This document shows, piece by piece, positions 38,400 to 48,480 of a DNA stretch of 64,000 nt. A program made the position numbers and the translations under genes. Numbering within the stretch: the stretch's first letter is position 1; every line of letters starts with the position of its first letter. Under the pieces are notes generated by a model. The model saw nothing but the letters and a program-made list of their open reading frames with translations, had not been told where the DNA came from and did no database searches. This DNA comes from Pseudomonas mendocina (GTDB lineage: Bacteria; Pseudomonadota; Gammaproteobacteria; Pseudomonadales; Pseudomonadaceae): positions 5,146,001 through 5,210,000 of the forward strand of contig NZ_CP027657.1 of the NCBI RefSeq assembly GCF_003008615.1, given 5' to 3'.

Positions 38400-41231
38400 T
38401 TAAACAGTAAAGGCGTCCTGCAGCAGTTTTTCCTGCTGCTCGGCGTGCATCGAGGCGTAACCGCAAGCTGGTGCAGCCGAGGCATCGCGACCGGCGTACT
38501 CGAGGAACAGTGCCTTCTTGTGCGCAGTGGCGACGCGACGCATGTGGTGCTGGCTGCAGTACCAGGCCCCTTGGTTCATCGGCTCTTCCTGACACCAGAC
38601 GATGTGCTTGAGGTTCTTGTACGGAGCCAGAACCTCGGCCAGGTCGTCTTCCGGGAACGGATAGAGCTGCTCGATACGCACGATGGCGATATCTTCACGG
38701 CCTTCGGCGCGGCGTTTTTCCAGCAGGTCGTAGTAGACCTTGCCGCTGCACAGCACCAGGCGCTCGACCTTCTTCGGATCGATCGCATCGATTTCCGGGA
38801 TGACGGTCTGGAACGAGCCTTCGGCCAGATCTTCCAGGGTCGAGATTGCCAGCTTGTGACGCAGCAGCGATTTCGGCGTCAGCACCACCAGCGGCTTGCG
38901 CAGCGGACGGATCACCTGACGACGCAGCATGTGGTAGACCTGAGCCGGGGTGGTCGGCACGCAGACCTGCATGTTGTGCTCGGCGCACAGTTGCAGGTAA
39001 CGCTCCAGACGCGCCGAGCTGTGCTCAGGCCCCTGCCCTTCATAGCCGTGCGGCAGCAGCATGGTCAGACCGCACAGACGGCCCCACTTGTGCTCGCCAC
39101 TGGAGATGAACTGGTCGAACACCACCTGGGCGCCGTTGGCGAAGTCGCCGAACTGAGCTTCCCAGATCACCAGCGCATTCGGCACGGTGGTCGAGTAGCC
39201 GTATTCGAAGGCCAGTACCGCTTCTTCGGAAAGGAAGGAGTCGTACAGTTCGAACTTGGGCTGACCTTCGTACAGGTTCTTCAGGGCAACGTAGGTGCTG
39301 GCGTCCTTCTGGTTGTGCAACACCGCGTGACGGTGCGAGAAGGTGCCACGGCCGATGTCCTGACCGGTCATGCGGATCGGGTGGCCTTCGAACAACAGGG
39401 TCGCGTAAGCCATGGTCTCGGCGTAGCCCCAGTTGATCGGCAAGCCGCCGGCGCCCATCTTCTGGCGATCTTCGAGGATCTTGGAAACCTGGCGCTGAAC
39501 CAGGAAGCCGTCCGGAATCTCCAGCAGTTTGGCCGACAGATCCTGCAGGGTCTTCAGGTCGAAGCGAGTGTCGTGACGCGCGGTCCAGGTGTGGCCCAGG
39601 TACGGACGCCAATCGACGAACAGTTCCTTGTTGGGTTCCTTGACCAGGCTCTTGACCACGTGCTGGCCGTTGTCCAGTGCGGTACGGTACTCGTCGATCT
39701 TGGCCTGTACGTCTTCGCTGGTCTGCACACCGGCAGCGATCAGTGCATCGGCATACAGCTCACGGGTGGTGCGCTGCTTGGCGATCTGCTGGTACATCAG
39801 CGGCTGAGTACCGTTCGGTTCGTCGGCCTCGTTGTGGCCGCGACGACGGTAGCAGACCAGGTCGATGACCACGTCACGCTTGTACTGCATGCGGTAATCG
39901 ACAGCCAGCTGGGTCACGAACAGCACGGCTTCCGGATCATCACCGTTCACGTGGAAGATCGGCGCCTGGATCATCTTCGCCACGTCAGTGGCGTATTCGG
40001 TCGAGCGCGAGTCTTCCGGGCGGCTGGTGGTGAAACCAACCTGGTTGTTGATCACGATGTGAATGGTGCCGCCCGTCTTGTAACCACGGGTCTGCGACAT
40101 CTGGAAGGTTTCCATCACCACGCCCTGACCGGCGAACGCCGCATCACCGTGGAGGGAAATCGGCAGTACCTTGTCGCCACTGGCGTCATTACGACGATCC
40201 TGGCGGGCACGTACCGAACCTTCGACCACCGGAGAAACGATCTCCAGGTGCGAGGGGTTGAACGCCAGCGCCAGGTGAACTTCACCACCAGCGGTCATGA
40301 CGTTGGACGAGAAGCCCTGGTGGTACTTCACGTCACCGGACGAGAGACCTTCGGTCTTCTTGCCTTCGAACTCGTCGAACAGATCGCGCGGGTTCTTGCC
40401 GAAGGTGTTGACCAGTACGTTCAGACGGCCGCGGTGGGCCATGCCGATGACGATTTCCTTGGTGCCGTAGGAGCCGGAACGCTGGATGATCTCGTCCAGC
40501 ATCGGGATCAGGCTCTCACCGCCCTCCAGACCGAAGCGCTTGGTGCCTGGGTATTTGGTGCCCAGGTACTTCTCCAGGCCTTCGGCAGCGGTAACGCGCT
40601 CGAGCACGTGCGCCTGCACTTCAGCGGAAAATTGCGGACGACCACGCACGCTTTCCAGACGCTGGGCGAACCAGTGACGCTGGCCGGAATCGACGATGTG
40701 CATGAACTCGGCACCGATGGTGCGACAATATGTCTGCTGCAACGCACCGAGGATTTCACGTAGGGTCGCCTCTTCCTTACCGATGTACAGCTCGCCGGTA
40801 CGGAAAGTGGTATCCAGGTCAGCGTCGGTCAGGCCGTAGTGATTGATCGACAGATCGGACGGCGCGGTACGCACCCACAGCCCCAGCGGATCGAGCTGAG
40901 CGGCTTGGTGGCCACGCACGCGGTAGGCCTGGATCAGACGCAGCACTTCTACCTGCTTCTTCTCGTGCTCGCTGCTGACGGCCCCGGCGGAAACCGGCTG
41001 GGCACGACGCGAATTCTTGGCGAGCAGAACGAAATGATCGCGAATGGTCGAGTGCGACACATCCGCTGCAGCGCTGCCGTCGGTCGGCAGCTTCTGGAAG
41101 TAAGTGCGCCACTCTTCTGGCACAGCGTTGGGATCGTGCAGGTAGAGCTCGTAGAGCTCTTCCACGTAGGCAGCGTTGCCACCGGATAGGTGGGCACTGT
41201 CCCACATGCGCTGCATCACGCTTTCTTGCAT
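38400..41231 (-). CDS. sucA: 2-oxoglutarate dehydrogenase E1
   Basis: 943 residues, the standard length. Thiamine diphosphate-dependent decarboxylase of 2-oxoglutarate. The N terminus starts MQESVMQRMWDSAHLSGGN; later come EGGESLIPMLDE, GMAHRGRLNVL, the GDAAFAGQG thiamine segment and the C-terminal pyrimidine-binding domain (RGTFSHRHAVL). E1 partner of SucB and Lpd. A 251-base gap with a strong hairpin separates it from sdhB. Confidence 0.97.
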   Translation of the reverse strand: MQESVMQRMWDSAHLSGGNAAYVEELYELYLHDPNAVPEEWRTYFQKLPTDGSAAADVSHSTIRDHFVLLAKNSRRAQPVSAGAVSSEHEKKQVEVLRLIQAYRVRGHQAAQLDPLGLWVRTAPSDLSINHYGLTDADLDTTFRTGELYIGKEEATLREILGALQQTYCRTIGAEFMHIVDSGQRHWFAQRLESVRGRPQFSAEVQAHVLERVTAAEGLEKYLGTKYPGTKRFGLEGGESLIPMLDEIIQRSGSYGTKEIVIGMAHRGRLNVLVNTFGKNPRDLFDEFEGKKTEGLSSGDVKYHQGFSSNVMTAGGEVHLALAFNPSHLEIVSPVVEGSVRARQDRRNDASGDKVLPISLHGDAAFAGQGVVMETFQMSQTRGYKTGGTIHIVINNQVGFTTSRPEDSRSTEYATDVAKMIQAPIFHVNGDDPEAVLFVTQLAVDYRMQYKRDVVIDLVCYRRRGHNEADEPNGTQPLMYQQIAKQRTTRELYADALIAAGVQTSEDVQAKIDEYRTALDNGQHVVKSLVKEPNKELFVDWRPYLGHTWTARHDTRFDLKTLQDLSAKLLEIPDGFLVQRQVSKILEDRQKMGAGGLPINWGYAETMAYATLLFEGHPIRMTGQDIGRGTFSHRHAVLHNQKDASTYVALKNLYEGQPKFELYDSFLSEEAVLAFEYGYSTTVPNALVIWEAQFGDFANGAQVVFDQFISSGEHKWGRLCGLTMLLPHGYEGQGPEHSSARLERYLQLCAEHNMQVCVPTTPAQVYHMLRRQVIRPLRKPLVVLTPKSLLRHKLAISTLEDLAEGSFQTVIPEIDAIDPKKVERLVLCSGKVYYDLLEKRRAEGREDIAIVRIEQLYPFPEDDLAEVLAPYKNLKHIVWCQEEPMNQGAWYCSQHHMRRVATAHKKALFLEYAGRDASAAPACGYASMHAEQQEKLLQDAFTV

Positions 41232-41482
41232 GCTTGGTCACCCTCGGTAAGGGGACACCATCGGCGCGAATACCGTATGGCCCAAATCAAAGTCATGGTG
41301 CTGCGACTCGGATAAAGCCACTTGGGTTCCCGCAGATAGTCCGGGTACCAGCCCGGATGCCCCTGCTGGTCGTCATAATTTTTCGAATATGAACCGCGGC
41401 TTTGTGGGCTGCGGTTCTGGCTTTTACTGCAAGGCCGGCCGAAGCCGGACTTGCAGGTGTTACAGGTACAGCAACTTTCGAA
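41232..41482 (-). other. Structured intergenic region between sdhB and sucA
   Basis: Gene-free. The strongest element is an imperfect hairpin at 41427-41456: CTGCAAG/CTTGCAG below and GCCGG/CCGGC above, with one mismatch. It lacks a U tract, so it looks more like a processing or regulatory stem than a terminator. A sucA-associated RNA motif (sucA-II) is known from Pseudomonas at this position; equivalence is only suspected. Confidence 0.45.
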
Positions 41483-42190
41483 TCAGGTACCGCTTTGCAG
41501 CAACATGTTGCGAACGTGACCAATGGCCTTGGTCGGGTTCAGCCCTTTCGGGCACACGTTCACGCAGTTCATGATGCCGCGGCAGCGGAACACGCTGAAC
41601 GGGTCGTCCAGGGACGCCAGACGCTCGCTGGTCTTGGTGTCACGGCTGTCGGCCAGGAAGCGGTAGGCCTGCAGCAGTGCAGCGGGACCGAGGAACTTGT
41701 CCGGGTTCCACCAGAACGACGGGCAGCTGGTCGAGCAGCAAGCGCACAGAATGCACTCGTATAGCCCGTCGAGCTTCTCGCGCTCTTCCGGCGACTGCAG
41801 GCGCTCGATGGCCGGAGCCGGCGTATCGTTCTGCAGGAACGGCTGCACCTTCTCGTACTGCTTGTAGAAGATGCTCATGTCGACGACCAAGTCACGAATG
41901 ACCGGCAGACCTGGCAGCGGACGAATCACCAGCTTGCCGCCCTTGAGGCCGGCAGCGGAGATCGGCGTGATGCAGGCGAGGCCGTTCTTGCCATTGATGT
42001 TCATGCCGTCGGAGCCACATACACCTTCACGGCAGGAGCGACGGTAGGAGAAGCCTTCGTCCTGTTCCTTGATCAGCGCCAGCACGTCAAGAACCATGAT
42101 GTCCTTGCCGCCGGTATCGACCTGGAAGTCCTGCATAAACGGAGCAGCGTCTTTCTCCGGGTTGTAGCGATAAACACTGACTTGCAACAT
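41483..42190 (-). CDS. sdhB: Succinate dehydrogenase iron-sulfur subunit
   Basis: 235 residues. The [2Fe-2S] cysteines are in CREGVCGSDG and the later cysteine of that domain; the [4Fe-4S] and [3Fe-4S] clusters are in CILCACCSTSCP and CVNVCPKGLNP. It passes electrons from SdhA to quinone. The ATG at 42190 (MLQVSVYRYNP) follows AAGGGTG and matches the P. aeruginosa length; a GTG at 42199 is less likely. Confidence 0.97.
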   Translation of the reverse strand: MLQVSVYRYNPEKDAAPFMQDFQVDTGGKDIMVLDVLALIKEQDEGFSYRRSCREGVCGSDGMNINGKNGLACITPISAAGLKGGKLVIRPLPGLPVIRDLVVDMSIFYKQYEKVQPFLQNDTPAPAIERLQSPEEREKLDGLYECILCACCSTSCPSFWWNPDKFLGPAALLQAYRFLADSRDTKTSERLASLDDPFSVFRCRGIMNCVNVCPKGLNPTKAIGHVRNMLLQSGT

Positions 42191-42201
42191 ATCAGTCACC
42201 C

Positions 42202-43974
42202 TTAATAAGTCCGAACCTTGGGTTCAAATGCCGGAACGGTCTTCGGCGCGAAGTTGACGGCACGCTTGGCAACGCGCTTCTCGCCTGGGAAGTACAGGGA
42301 GTGGCACAGCCAGTTCTGGTCATCGCGCTCCTCAAAGTCTTCACGAGCGTGGGCGCCACGGGACTCTTTACGAGCCTCGGCTGCGACCGCGGTCGCTTCG
42401 GCGACTTCGAGCAGGTTTTGCAGTTCCAGCGCTTCGATACGCGCAGTGTTGAACGCCTGGCTCTTGTCCGCGATTTTGACTTTCGCGATGCGCTCACGCA
42501 GGTCGGCCAGTTGTTGGATGCCCTTCTGCATGTATTCGCCAGTACGGAATACACCGAAGTAGTTCTGCATGCACTGTTGCAGCTCTTTACGCAGCGGCGC
42601 GACATCTTCGCCAGTGCTGCGCTCGTTGACGCCAGCCAGACGCGACAGCGACTGCTCGATGTCGGTTTCGCTGGCACCACGGACTTCCACGCCTTCTTTC
42701 AGCGCTTTTTCCAGGTGCAGGCCGGCAGCACGGCCGAACACGACCAGGTCGAGCAGCGAGTTGCCGCCCAGACGGTTGGCGCCATGTACCGATACGCACG
42801 CCACTTCACCTACGGCGAACAGGCCTTCGATGATCTTGTCGTTGCCGTTGGCGTCCTGAGTCATTGCCTGGCCATGAATGTTGGTGGCAACGCCGCCCAT
42901 CATGTAGTGGCAGGTCGGAATGACCGGAACCGGCGCGACAACCGGGTCGACATGCGCGAAGGTCTTCGACAGTTCGCAAATGCCTGGCAGGCGGCTGTGC
43001 AGTACTTCTTCGCCCAGGTGATCGAGTTTGAGCAGCACGTGATCCTTGTCCGGGCCACAGCCGTTGCCGGCAATCACTTCCTTGACCATGGAGCGGGCAA
43101 CGACATCGCGGCCAGCCAGGTCTTTGGCGTTCGGAGCGTAACGCTCCATGAAGCGCTCGCCATGGGCGTTGATCAGGTAACCACCCTCACCACGGCAGCC
43201 TTCGGTAACCAGTACACCGGCGCCGGCGATACCGGTCGGGTGGAACTGCCACATCTCGATGTCCTGCACCGGTACACCAGCACGCAGAGCCATGCCCACG
43301 CCGTCGCCAGTGTTGATCAGGGCGTTGGTGGTGGAGGCGTAGATACGACCAGCACCGCCAGTGGCCAGAACCACGGCCTTGGAGCGGATGTAGACGGTTT
43401 CGCCAGTCTCGATGCAGATGGCGATGATGCCGACGATGGCGCCGTCCTGGTTCTTCACCAGATCGACTGCATACCACTCGTTGAGGAACGAGGTGCCGGC
43501 TTTCAGGTTGGCCTGATACAGGGTGTGCAGCAGTGCGTGACCGGTACGGTCGGCAGCGGCGCAGGTACGGGCAGCCTGAGTCGGATTATCAGGTCCCTTG
43601 GACTGACCGCCGAACGGACGCTGATAGATGCGGCCTTGCTCGGTACGGGAGAACGGCAGGCCCATGTGCTCGAGTTCGAACACGGCCTCCGGGCCGACGG
43701 AACACATGTATTCGATAGCGTCCTGGTCACCGATGTAGTCGGAACCTTTGACGGTATCGTACATGTGCCAGCGCCAATCATCGTTCGGGTCGGCCGAAGC
43801 GATGGCGCAGGTGATGCCACCTTGAGCAGATACGGTGTGCGAGCGAGTCGGGAACACCTTGGTGACCACGGCAGTCTTGTGACCGCCCTGAGCCAGCTGC
43901 AGCGCTGCGCGCATACCAGCGCCACCGCCACCTACGATGATGGCGTCATAGGAAAGAGTACGGATGCTAGCCAT
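42202..43974 (-). CDS. sdhA: Succinate dehydrogenase flavoprotein subunit
   Basis: 590 residues. FAD motif [15 protein letters not shown], covalent-FAD histidine H46 in [10 protein letters not shown], and the active-site segments [11 protein letters not shown] and the [13 protein letters not shown] motif. It oxidises succinate to fumarate. Three bases separate it from sdhD and eleven from sdhB, as in a compact operon. Confidence 0.98.
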   Translation of the reverse strand: MASIRTLSYDAIIVGGGGAGMRAALQLAQGGHKTAVVTKVFPTRSHTVSAQGGITCAIASADPNDDWRWHMYDTVKGSDYIGDQDAIEYMCSVGPEAVFELEHMGLPFSRTEQGRIYQRPFGGQSKGPDNPTQAARTCAAADRTGHALLHTLYQANLKAGTSFLNEWYAVDLVKNQDGAIVGIIAICIETGETVYIRSKAVVLATGGAGRIYASTTNALINTGDGVGMALRAGVPVQDIEMWQFHPTGIAGAGVLVTEGCRGEGGYLINAHGERFMERYAPNAKDLAGRDVVARSMVKEVIAGNGCGPDKDHVLLKLDHLGEEVLHSRLPGICELSKTFAHVDPVVAPVPVIPTCHYMMGGVATNIHGQAMTQDANGNDKIIEGLFAVGEVACVSVHGANRLGGNSLLDLVVFGRAAGLHLEKALKEGVEVRGASETDIEQSLSRLAGVNERSTGEDVAPLRKELQQCMQNYFGVFRTGEYMQKGIQQLADLRERIAKVKIADKSQAFNTARIEALELQNLLEVAEATAVAAEARKESRGAHAREDFEERDDQNWLCHSLYFPGEKRVAKRAVNFAPKTVPAFEPKVRTY

Positions 43975-43977
43975 GAA

Positions 43978-44346
43978 TCAGAAACCCCACAGAATCTGCA
44001 CGCCCCAGACGAACAGGACGAACTGGAGAACGCCACATGCCGCCTGGACCAGGAAACGCACGCCGGTAGCCCAGCGGCCAATGGCCATGGGCGTCAGGTA
44101 GTCGGTAGTGATGGTCCACATACCTACCCAGGCGTGCACGATCAGCGCAACCAGCGCCAGAAGGCTGAAGATGCGCATCGCAGTGTGAGAGAACAGACCG
44201 TGCCATTCGGCGTAGCCCATTCCTGGATTACAGATCACATAGCTCAGCAGAAACAGCGTGTAAGCCGCGAGAACGACCGCAGAAACGCGTTGCGCCATCC
44301 AGTCATAGAGGCCCGAACGCGAGAAGTTCGTAACGTTGGTTACCAT
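43978..44346 (-). CDS. sdhD: Succinate dehydrogenase membrane anchor SdhD
   Basis: 122 residues with three helices; the heme-b/quinone region has RVSAVVLAAYTLFL and the HAWVGMW helix. It anchors SdhAB and binds quinone with SdhC. The start MVTNVTNFSRSG at 44346 overlaps the sdhC end by seven bases; a second ATG at 44352 is possible. Confidence 0.95.
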   Translation of the reverse strand: MVTNVTNFSRSGLYDWMAQRVSAVVLAAYTLFLLSYVICNPGMGYAEWHGLFSHTAMRIFSLLALVALIVHAWVGMWTITTDYLTPMAIGRWATGVRFLVQAACGVLQFVLFVWGVQILWGF

Positions 44347-44714
44347 ATCCATACCCCCAGCAGCACGATCACGATGACCGAGATGACAAGCACGATTTTC
44401 GAGCCCAGCTTGCCGCCTTCAAGCGTCTCACCGACGCCGACATCCATGATCAGATGGCGCACACCGGCCACCAGGTGGTACAGCAGAGCGGACAGAAGAC
44501 CCCAGATCACGAACTTGGCCAGCGGGCTGGTCAGGCATTCTTTCACTTGGGCGAAGCCCTCTTCGGAGGTCAGCGACTTGTCGAGGCCGAACAGCAGGAT
44601 GGCGATACCGACAAAGAGGATGACACCGGAGATACGGTGAAGAATGGACGTGTAAGCGGTGATCGGAAGCTTGATAGTCCGAAGGTCTAGGTTTACAGGT
44701 CGTTGGCTATTCAC
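44340..44714 (-). CDS. sdhC: Succinate dehydrogenase cytochrome b556 subunit SdhC
   Basis: 124 residues with three helices. The N terminus reads NSQRPVNLDLRTIKLPITAYTS after a GTG start at 44714; the signature HRISGVILF follows, and the heme ligand lies in the YHLVAGVRHLIMD helix. I chose this GTG because the conserved protein begins there and no in-frame ATG lies nearer than 44795, which gives a non-conserved extension. First gene of the sdh-suc operon, with a leader of about 127 bases from the promoter at 44848-44876. Iron-responsive PrrF sRNAs are known to act on this message in Pseudomonas. Confidence 0.93.
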   Translation of the reverse strand: MNSQRPVNLDLRTIKLPITAYTSILHRISGVILFVGIAILLFGLDKSLTSEEGFAQVKECLTSPLAKFVIWGLLSALLYHLVAGVRHLIMDVGVGETLEGGKLGSKIVLVISVIVIVLLGVWIW

Positions 44715-44847
44715 GGCTTTTTTATCACACTGAGAGCCCCTAACTATCAGGGCAAAGTTGTTGGGAAGTGCACTGGCAAGGTACCCATCACCCAATGAGT
44801 GACAACCGCCATGACACGGCCCTAAAGCCTGTGGCGGTCGGCCGCAG

Positions 44848-44876
44848 AGTATAGACAGTTAGCAGACTAATGACAA
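44848..44876 (-). promoter_or_regulatory. Sigma-70 promoter of sdhCDAB-sucAB-lpd-sucCD
   Basis: On the minus strand: TTGTCA (44876-44871), 17 bases, TATACT (44853-44848). Near-consensus boxes and ideal spacing; transcription would start near 44841. Confidence 0.8.
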
Positions 44877-44990
44877 TGCGACCTCCCCCCCTAAAAAGCG
44901 CATTGCAGACTGCAAAAAAATGACGTAAATAGCGGCCTTTTTTCGTTGAAAACCACGCCGAAACCCTTCTGCCAGCTGGGTTTTCGCAAA

Positions 44991-45018
44991 TTGACTTTCG
45001 GATTTATCCCACTATAGT
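44991..45018 (+). promoter_or_regulatory. Sigma-70 promoter of gltA
   Basis: TTGACT (44991-44996), 16 bases, TATAGT (45013-45018); start near 45025, about 53 bases before the ATG. Confidence 0.78.
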
Positions 45019-45077
45019 GGTGCGGGCCCTGCGTGGGGGGCTGGTTGATGATTCCAAGCATAATTAGGAGGCCAAAC

Positions 45078-46361
45078 ATGGCTGACAAAAAAGCGCAGTT
45101 GATCATCGAGGGCGCAGCCCCCGTCGAACTGCCTGTTCTGACCGGCACCGTTGGTCCTGATGTAATCGACGTGCGGGGCCTGACCGCCACGGGTCGCTTC
45201 ACTTTTGATCCCGGCTTCATGTCGACCGCCTCTTGCGAGTCGAAGATCACCTATATCGATGGTGACAAGGGCATCCTGCTGCACCGCGGCTATCCGATCG
45301 AGCAACTCGCCGAAGACTCCGACTACCTGGAAACCTGTTACCTGCTGCTCAATGGCGAACTGCCGAGCAAGGAAGAGAAGGCCCAGTTCGTCAGCACCAT
45401 CAAGAACCACACCATGGTTCACGAGCAGTTGAAGACCTTCTTCAACGGCTTCCGCCGCGATGCCCACCCAATGGCCATCATGTGCGGCGTAGTGGGCGCC
45501 CTCTCTGCCTTCTATCATGACTCGCTGGACATCAATAATCCGCGCCATCGCGAGATTTCGGCCATGCGCCTGGTCGCCAAGATGCCGACCATCGCGGCCA
45601 TGACCTACAAGTACTCCATGGGCCAACCCATGATGTACCCGCGTAACGACCTGAACTACGCGGAAAACTTCCTGCACATGATGTTCAACACCCCGGCCGA
45701 GATCAAACCGATCAGCCCGGTGCTGGCCAAGGCCATGGACAAGATCTTCATCCTCCATGCCGATCACGAGCAGAACGCCTCCACCTCCACCGTGCGCCTG
45801 GCAGGCTCCTCAGGCGCCAACCCGTTCGCCTGTATCGCAGCCGGCATCGCAGCACTGTGGGGCCCGGCACACGGTGGCGCCAACGAAGCCGTACTGGCCA
45901 TGCTGGACGAGATCGGTGACGTATCGAACATCGACAAGTTCATCGCCAAGGCCAAGGACAAGAACGATCCGTTCAAGCTCATGGGTTTCGGCCATCGCGT
46001 CTACAAGAACCGCGACCCGCGCGCTACCGTGATGAAGCAGACCTGCGACGAAGTCCTCGGCGAGCTGGGCATCACCAACGATCCGCAGCTGGAACTGGCC
46101 ATGCGCCTGGAAGAGATCGCCCTGACCGATCCGTACTTCAAGGAACGCAACCTGTACCCGAACGTCGACTTCTATTCGGGGATCATCCTCAAGGCGATCG
46201 GCATTCCGACCAGCATGTTCACCGTGATCTTCGCCCTGGCACGCACCGTCGGCTGGATCTCGCACTGGAAGGAAATGCTCTCCGGCCCGTACAAGATCGG
46301 CCGCCCGCGTCAGCTGTACACCGGCTACGAGCAGCGCGACCTGCCTGCCAACCGCGACTGA
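45078..46361 (+). CDS. gltA: Citrate synthase (type II, hexameric)
   Basis: 427 residues, the length of Gram-negative NADH-sensitive citrate synthase. It joins acetyl-CoA and oxaloacetate. Catalytic residues lie in the segments [10 protein letters not shown] (His), [14 protein letters not shown] (His) and NVDFYSG (Asp). The ATG at 45078 ([12 protein letters not shown]) has TAGGAGG nine bases upstream; the frame to 45033 is leader. It runs divergently from the sdh-suc operon, so citrate synthesis and the lower TCA steps share one control region. Confidence 0.97.
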   Translation: MADKKAQLIIEGAAPVELPVLTGTVGPDVIDVRGLTATGRFTFDPGFMSTASCESKITYIDGDKGILLHRGYPIEQLAEDSDYLETCYLLLNGELPSKEEKAQFVSTIKNHTMVHEQLKTFFNGFRRDAHPMAIMCGVVGALSAFYHDSLDINNPRHREISAMRLVAKMPTIAAMTYKYSMGQPMMYPRNDLNYAENFLHMMFNTPAEIKPISPVLAKAMDKIFILHADHEQNASTSTVRLAGSSGANPFACIAAGIAALWGPAHGGANEAVLAMLDEIGDVSNIDKFIAKAKDKNDPFKLMGFGHRVYKNRDPRATVMKQTCDEVLGELGITNDPQLELAMRLEEIALTDPYFKERNLYPNVDFYSGIILKAIGIPTSMFTVIFALARTVGWISHWKEMLSGPYKIGRPRQLYTGYEQRDLPANRD

Positions 46362-46376
46362 TAGCGCTGCATCACG

Positions 46377-46405
46377 AAAAAGGCTGCCACTTGGCAGCCT
46401 TTTTT
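46377..46405 (+). terminator. Terminator of gltA
   Basis: GGCTGCC (46382-46388) and GGCAGCC (46393-46399) with ACTT loop, A5 before and T6 after. Confidence 0.92.
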
Positions 46406-46430
46406 CATTTATCCAGCTATCCAGCGCGTC

Positions 46431-47030
46431 TCAACGTCCCTCGGCCTGCGCACGCAGCCCTTTCAGCGTTTCCAGCGGCGCATCGACCACAAAGCTGTTG
46501 GCCAGCCAGGACGGTACGCTACCACCCGGTTCGGTATGCACCTCGTAAGTCACTTCCACCTCACCATCGCTCAGCGGCTTCATATGCCACTGACCATCGA
46601 CCCGACTGACCCGCACGAAGTCCTTTTCTTCCGGCAGGCGCTCAGGCACGGCCTTGAGCAGACGCGTGACGCTGCCGTCAGGCTCGGTTCGAGTGGTGAC
46701 TTGAATCACCGAATCACGCGACTTCACCGGCCAGGGCATCTCGAAGCGAGTATAGATTTCGCTGACATCGTCCTTGGTCTCCAGCAGCCGCTGCTGCTGA
46801 CAGCTGAAGATCCAAGCGCAGGAGCCTGAAACGTCCTCCTGCAAGGCCAGCAAATGCGGCAAATCGCTTTTTACCGTGACCACGCCACGGTAGGCCTTGT
46901 ACTTCGACCCCGGCACCTCGGCCAGGTAGACACGAATGCCGTCCTCCTCCCGTTCCAGCTGCCACGGCCTCTCGGCGGCATGGGCAGCGCTCGCACACAA
47001 CATCATGGCCAATGCGGAAATACGGATCAT
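46431..47030 (-). CDS. Secreted START-domain protein
   Basis: 199 residues. Signal peptide (IRISALAMMLCASAAHA, cut before AE), then a START-like lipid-binding domain with the pattern WQLEREEDGIRVYLAEV, the FEMPWPVKSRDSV segment and a helical C terminus (LETLKGLRAQ). It probably binds a lipid or hydrophobic ligand in the periplasm; the ligand is unknown. The ATG at 47030 starts the signal peptide; AGGGAG lies a little far upstream. A start at 47081 is possible but gives an odd extension. Confidence 0.78.
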   Translation of the reverse strand: MIRISALAMMLCASAAHAAERPWQLEREEDGIRVYLAEVPGSKYKAYRGVVTVKSDLPHLLALQEDVSGSCAWIFSCQQQRLLETKDDVSEIYTRFEMPWPVKSRDSVIQVTTRTEPDGSVTRLLKAVPERLPEEKDFVRVSRVDGQWHMKPLSDGEVEVTYEVHTEPGGSVPSWLANSFVVDAPLETLKGLRAQAEGR

Positions 47031-47096
47031 CTTCAGACCAGCTCCCTGGGGATTGTTTGCGTTTCGACCGCTGATGATCATAGCGGGTTCAGATCA

Positions 47097-47348
47097 TCAA
47101 GCAGTCGCCTGCTCGAGCCAACCCAGCATTCGAATGGCACTCTCACGGCTGTCGCCACAGACAAGCTCGTCAGCCTTGAATGCAGCGCACACAGCCGGAC
47201 GCTCCGCCCGCCCGAACAGGGCGCAGAGATAGTCAACGGAAAGATGGAGACAACGCACGCCGGCTGGCTTGCCTTCGGGCATGCCTGGAATCGGCGAACT
47301 GATGGAGGGCGCGATGCAGCAGGCACCACAACCGGCACGACATTCCAT
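47097..47348 (-). CDS. YkgJ-family cysteine cluster protein
   Basis: 83 residues. The N-terminal CRAGCGACC and further cysteines in RCLHL, YLCALF and VCAAF match the short YkgJ (Fe-S or zinc cluster) family. Role unknown; such proteins may bind an iron-sulfur cluster. The ATG at 47348 is the conserved start; the same frame extends far upstream without resemblance. It lies just upstream of the START-domain gene on the same strand. Confidence 0.82.
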   Translation of the reverse strand: MECRAGCGACCIAPSISSPIPGMPEGKPAGVRCLHLSVDYLCALFGRAERPAVCAAFKADELVCGDSRESAIRMLGWLEQATA

Positions 47349-47424
47349 GAGAAGACCTCGACGACGCGAAACGAACGGCGGCGATCCTAATGAGGCGCGC
47401 GCCGCCAGTCGAGGCCTTTCATGA

Positions 47425-48297
47425 TCAGTGGTTACGCTGCAGGCGCGCCAACAGGCTGGAGGTATCCCAGCGGCCACCGCCCATGCCCTGCACGTCGGCG
47501 TAGAACTGGTCGACCAGCGCCGTGACCGGCAGTTGCGCGCCATTGCGACGCGACTCTTCGAGCAGGATCGACAGATCCTTGCGCATCCAGTCGACGGCGA
47601 AACCGAAGTCGAACTCACCGGCCAGCATGGTCTTGTAGCGATTTTCCATCTGCCAGGATTGCGCAGCGCCCTTGCTGATCACATCGACCACCGCGTGGCC
47701 ATCGAGACCGGCGCATTGAGCGAAGTTCAGCGCCTCGGCCAACCCCTGAACCAGGCCGGCGATGCAGATCTGGTTGACCATCTTGGTCAACTGCCCGCTA
47801 CCGGCCGGCCCCATCAGTCGAATCATTCGCGCATAGCTCTGGATAGCGGCTTCGGCGGCGGCATAGGCTTGCGGTTCGCCGCCAACCATCACCGTCAGCA
47901 CGCCGTTGACGGCGCCCGCCTGACCACCGGACACCGGTGCATCGAGAAAACCCAGGCCGCGCTCAGCGGCGATAGCTGCCAGCTCCCGCGCGACATCGGC
48001 CGAGGCCGTGGTGTGATCGACCAGGATGGCGCCCGGCGCCATACCCGCGAAAGCGCCCTGCTCACCCAGAACCACGCTGCGCAGGTCATCATCGTTACCC
48101 ACGCAGCACATCACCAGCTCAGCACCCTGCACGGCCTCACGCGGTGTAGGCGCACTGCTGCCGGCGTATTCGCCCATCCATTGCTCGGCCTTGCCCGGCG
48201 AGCGGTTGTAGACCGTCACCTGATGCCCTTTGCGCGCCAGATGCCCGGCCATTGGATAGCCCATGACGCCCAAACCGAGAAACGCGACCTTTGCCAT
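47425..48297 (-). CDS. 3-hydroxyisobutyrate dehydrogenase / tartronate semialdehyde reductase family oxidoreductase
   Basis: 290 residues of the beta-hydroxyacid dehydrogenase family. NAD(P) motif FLGLGVMGYPMAGHL at the start, substrate segment DAPVSGGQAGAVNG, and the catalytic Lys in GQLTKMVNQ. It oxidises or reduces a 3-hydroxyacid; the exact substrate (3-hydroxyisobutyrate, tartronate semialdehyde, succinic semialdehyde) is not decided by sequence. The ATG at 48297 follows GGAGGAGG and matches the family; the extension to 48489 is antisense to the exonuclease start. Diverges from the exonuclease gene. Confidence 0.88.
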   Translation of the reverse strand: MAKVAFLGLGVMGYPMAGHLARKGHQVTVYNRSPGKAEQWMGEYAGSSAPTPREAVQGAELVMCCVGNDDDLRSVVLGEQGAFAGMAPGAILVDHTTASADVARELAAIAAERGLGFLDAPVSGGQAGAVNGVLTVMVGGEPQAYAAAEAAIQSYARMIRLMGPAGSGQLTKMVNQICIAGLVQGLAEALNFAQCAGLDGHAVVDVISKGAAQSWQMENRYKTMLAGEFDFGFAVDWMRKDLSILLEESRRNGAQLPVTALVDQFYADVQGMGGGRWDTSSLLARLQRNH

Positions 48298-48480
48298 ACC
48301 AACCTCCTCCAGATACAGGCGGCAGAGCCTAACACGGCGTTTGCCCTGCTCGAAAAGGCCTTCCATACTGCCAGCGGTTTCGTTCAGAGCGAGGGCTTGA
48401 GCCTGATCTGATGCCAGGAACCTTTTCAATGCAGCAGGGCCGAAGTGCAAAAGATCGCAGACAGGTTCTAAGGAGCGCCC

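Larger units (their letters stand above)
44715..45077. promoter_or_regulatory. Divergent gltA / sdhC control region
   Basis: A 363-base gene-free region. It contains promoters in both directions (listed separately), an sdhC leader of about 127 bases and a gltA leader of about 50 bases. An A/T-rich stretch around 44905-44950 sits between them and could be a shared binding site. No small gene is convincing. Confidence 0.75.

Noticed and set aside
38334..44640. Long plus-strand open frames opposite sucA and sdhAB (up to about 800 codons)
   Set aside because: Each mirrors a well-recognised gene on the other strand and shows the same antisense composition; no ribosome sites or motifs.
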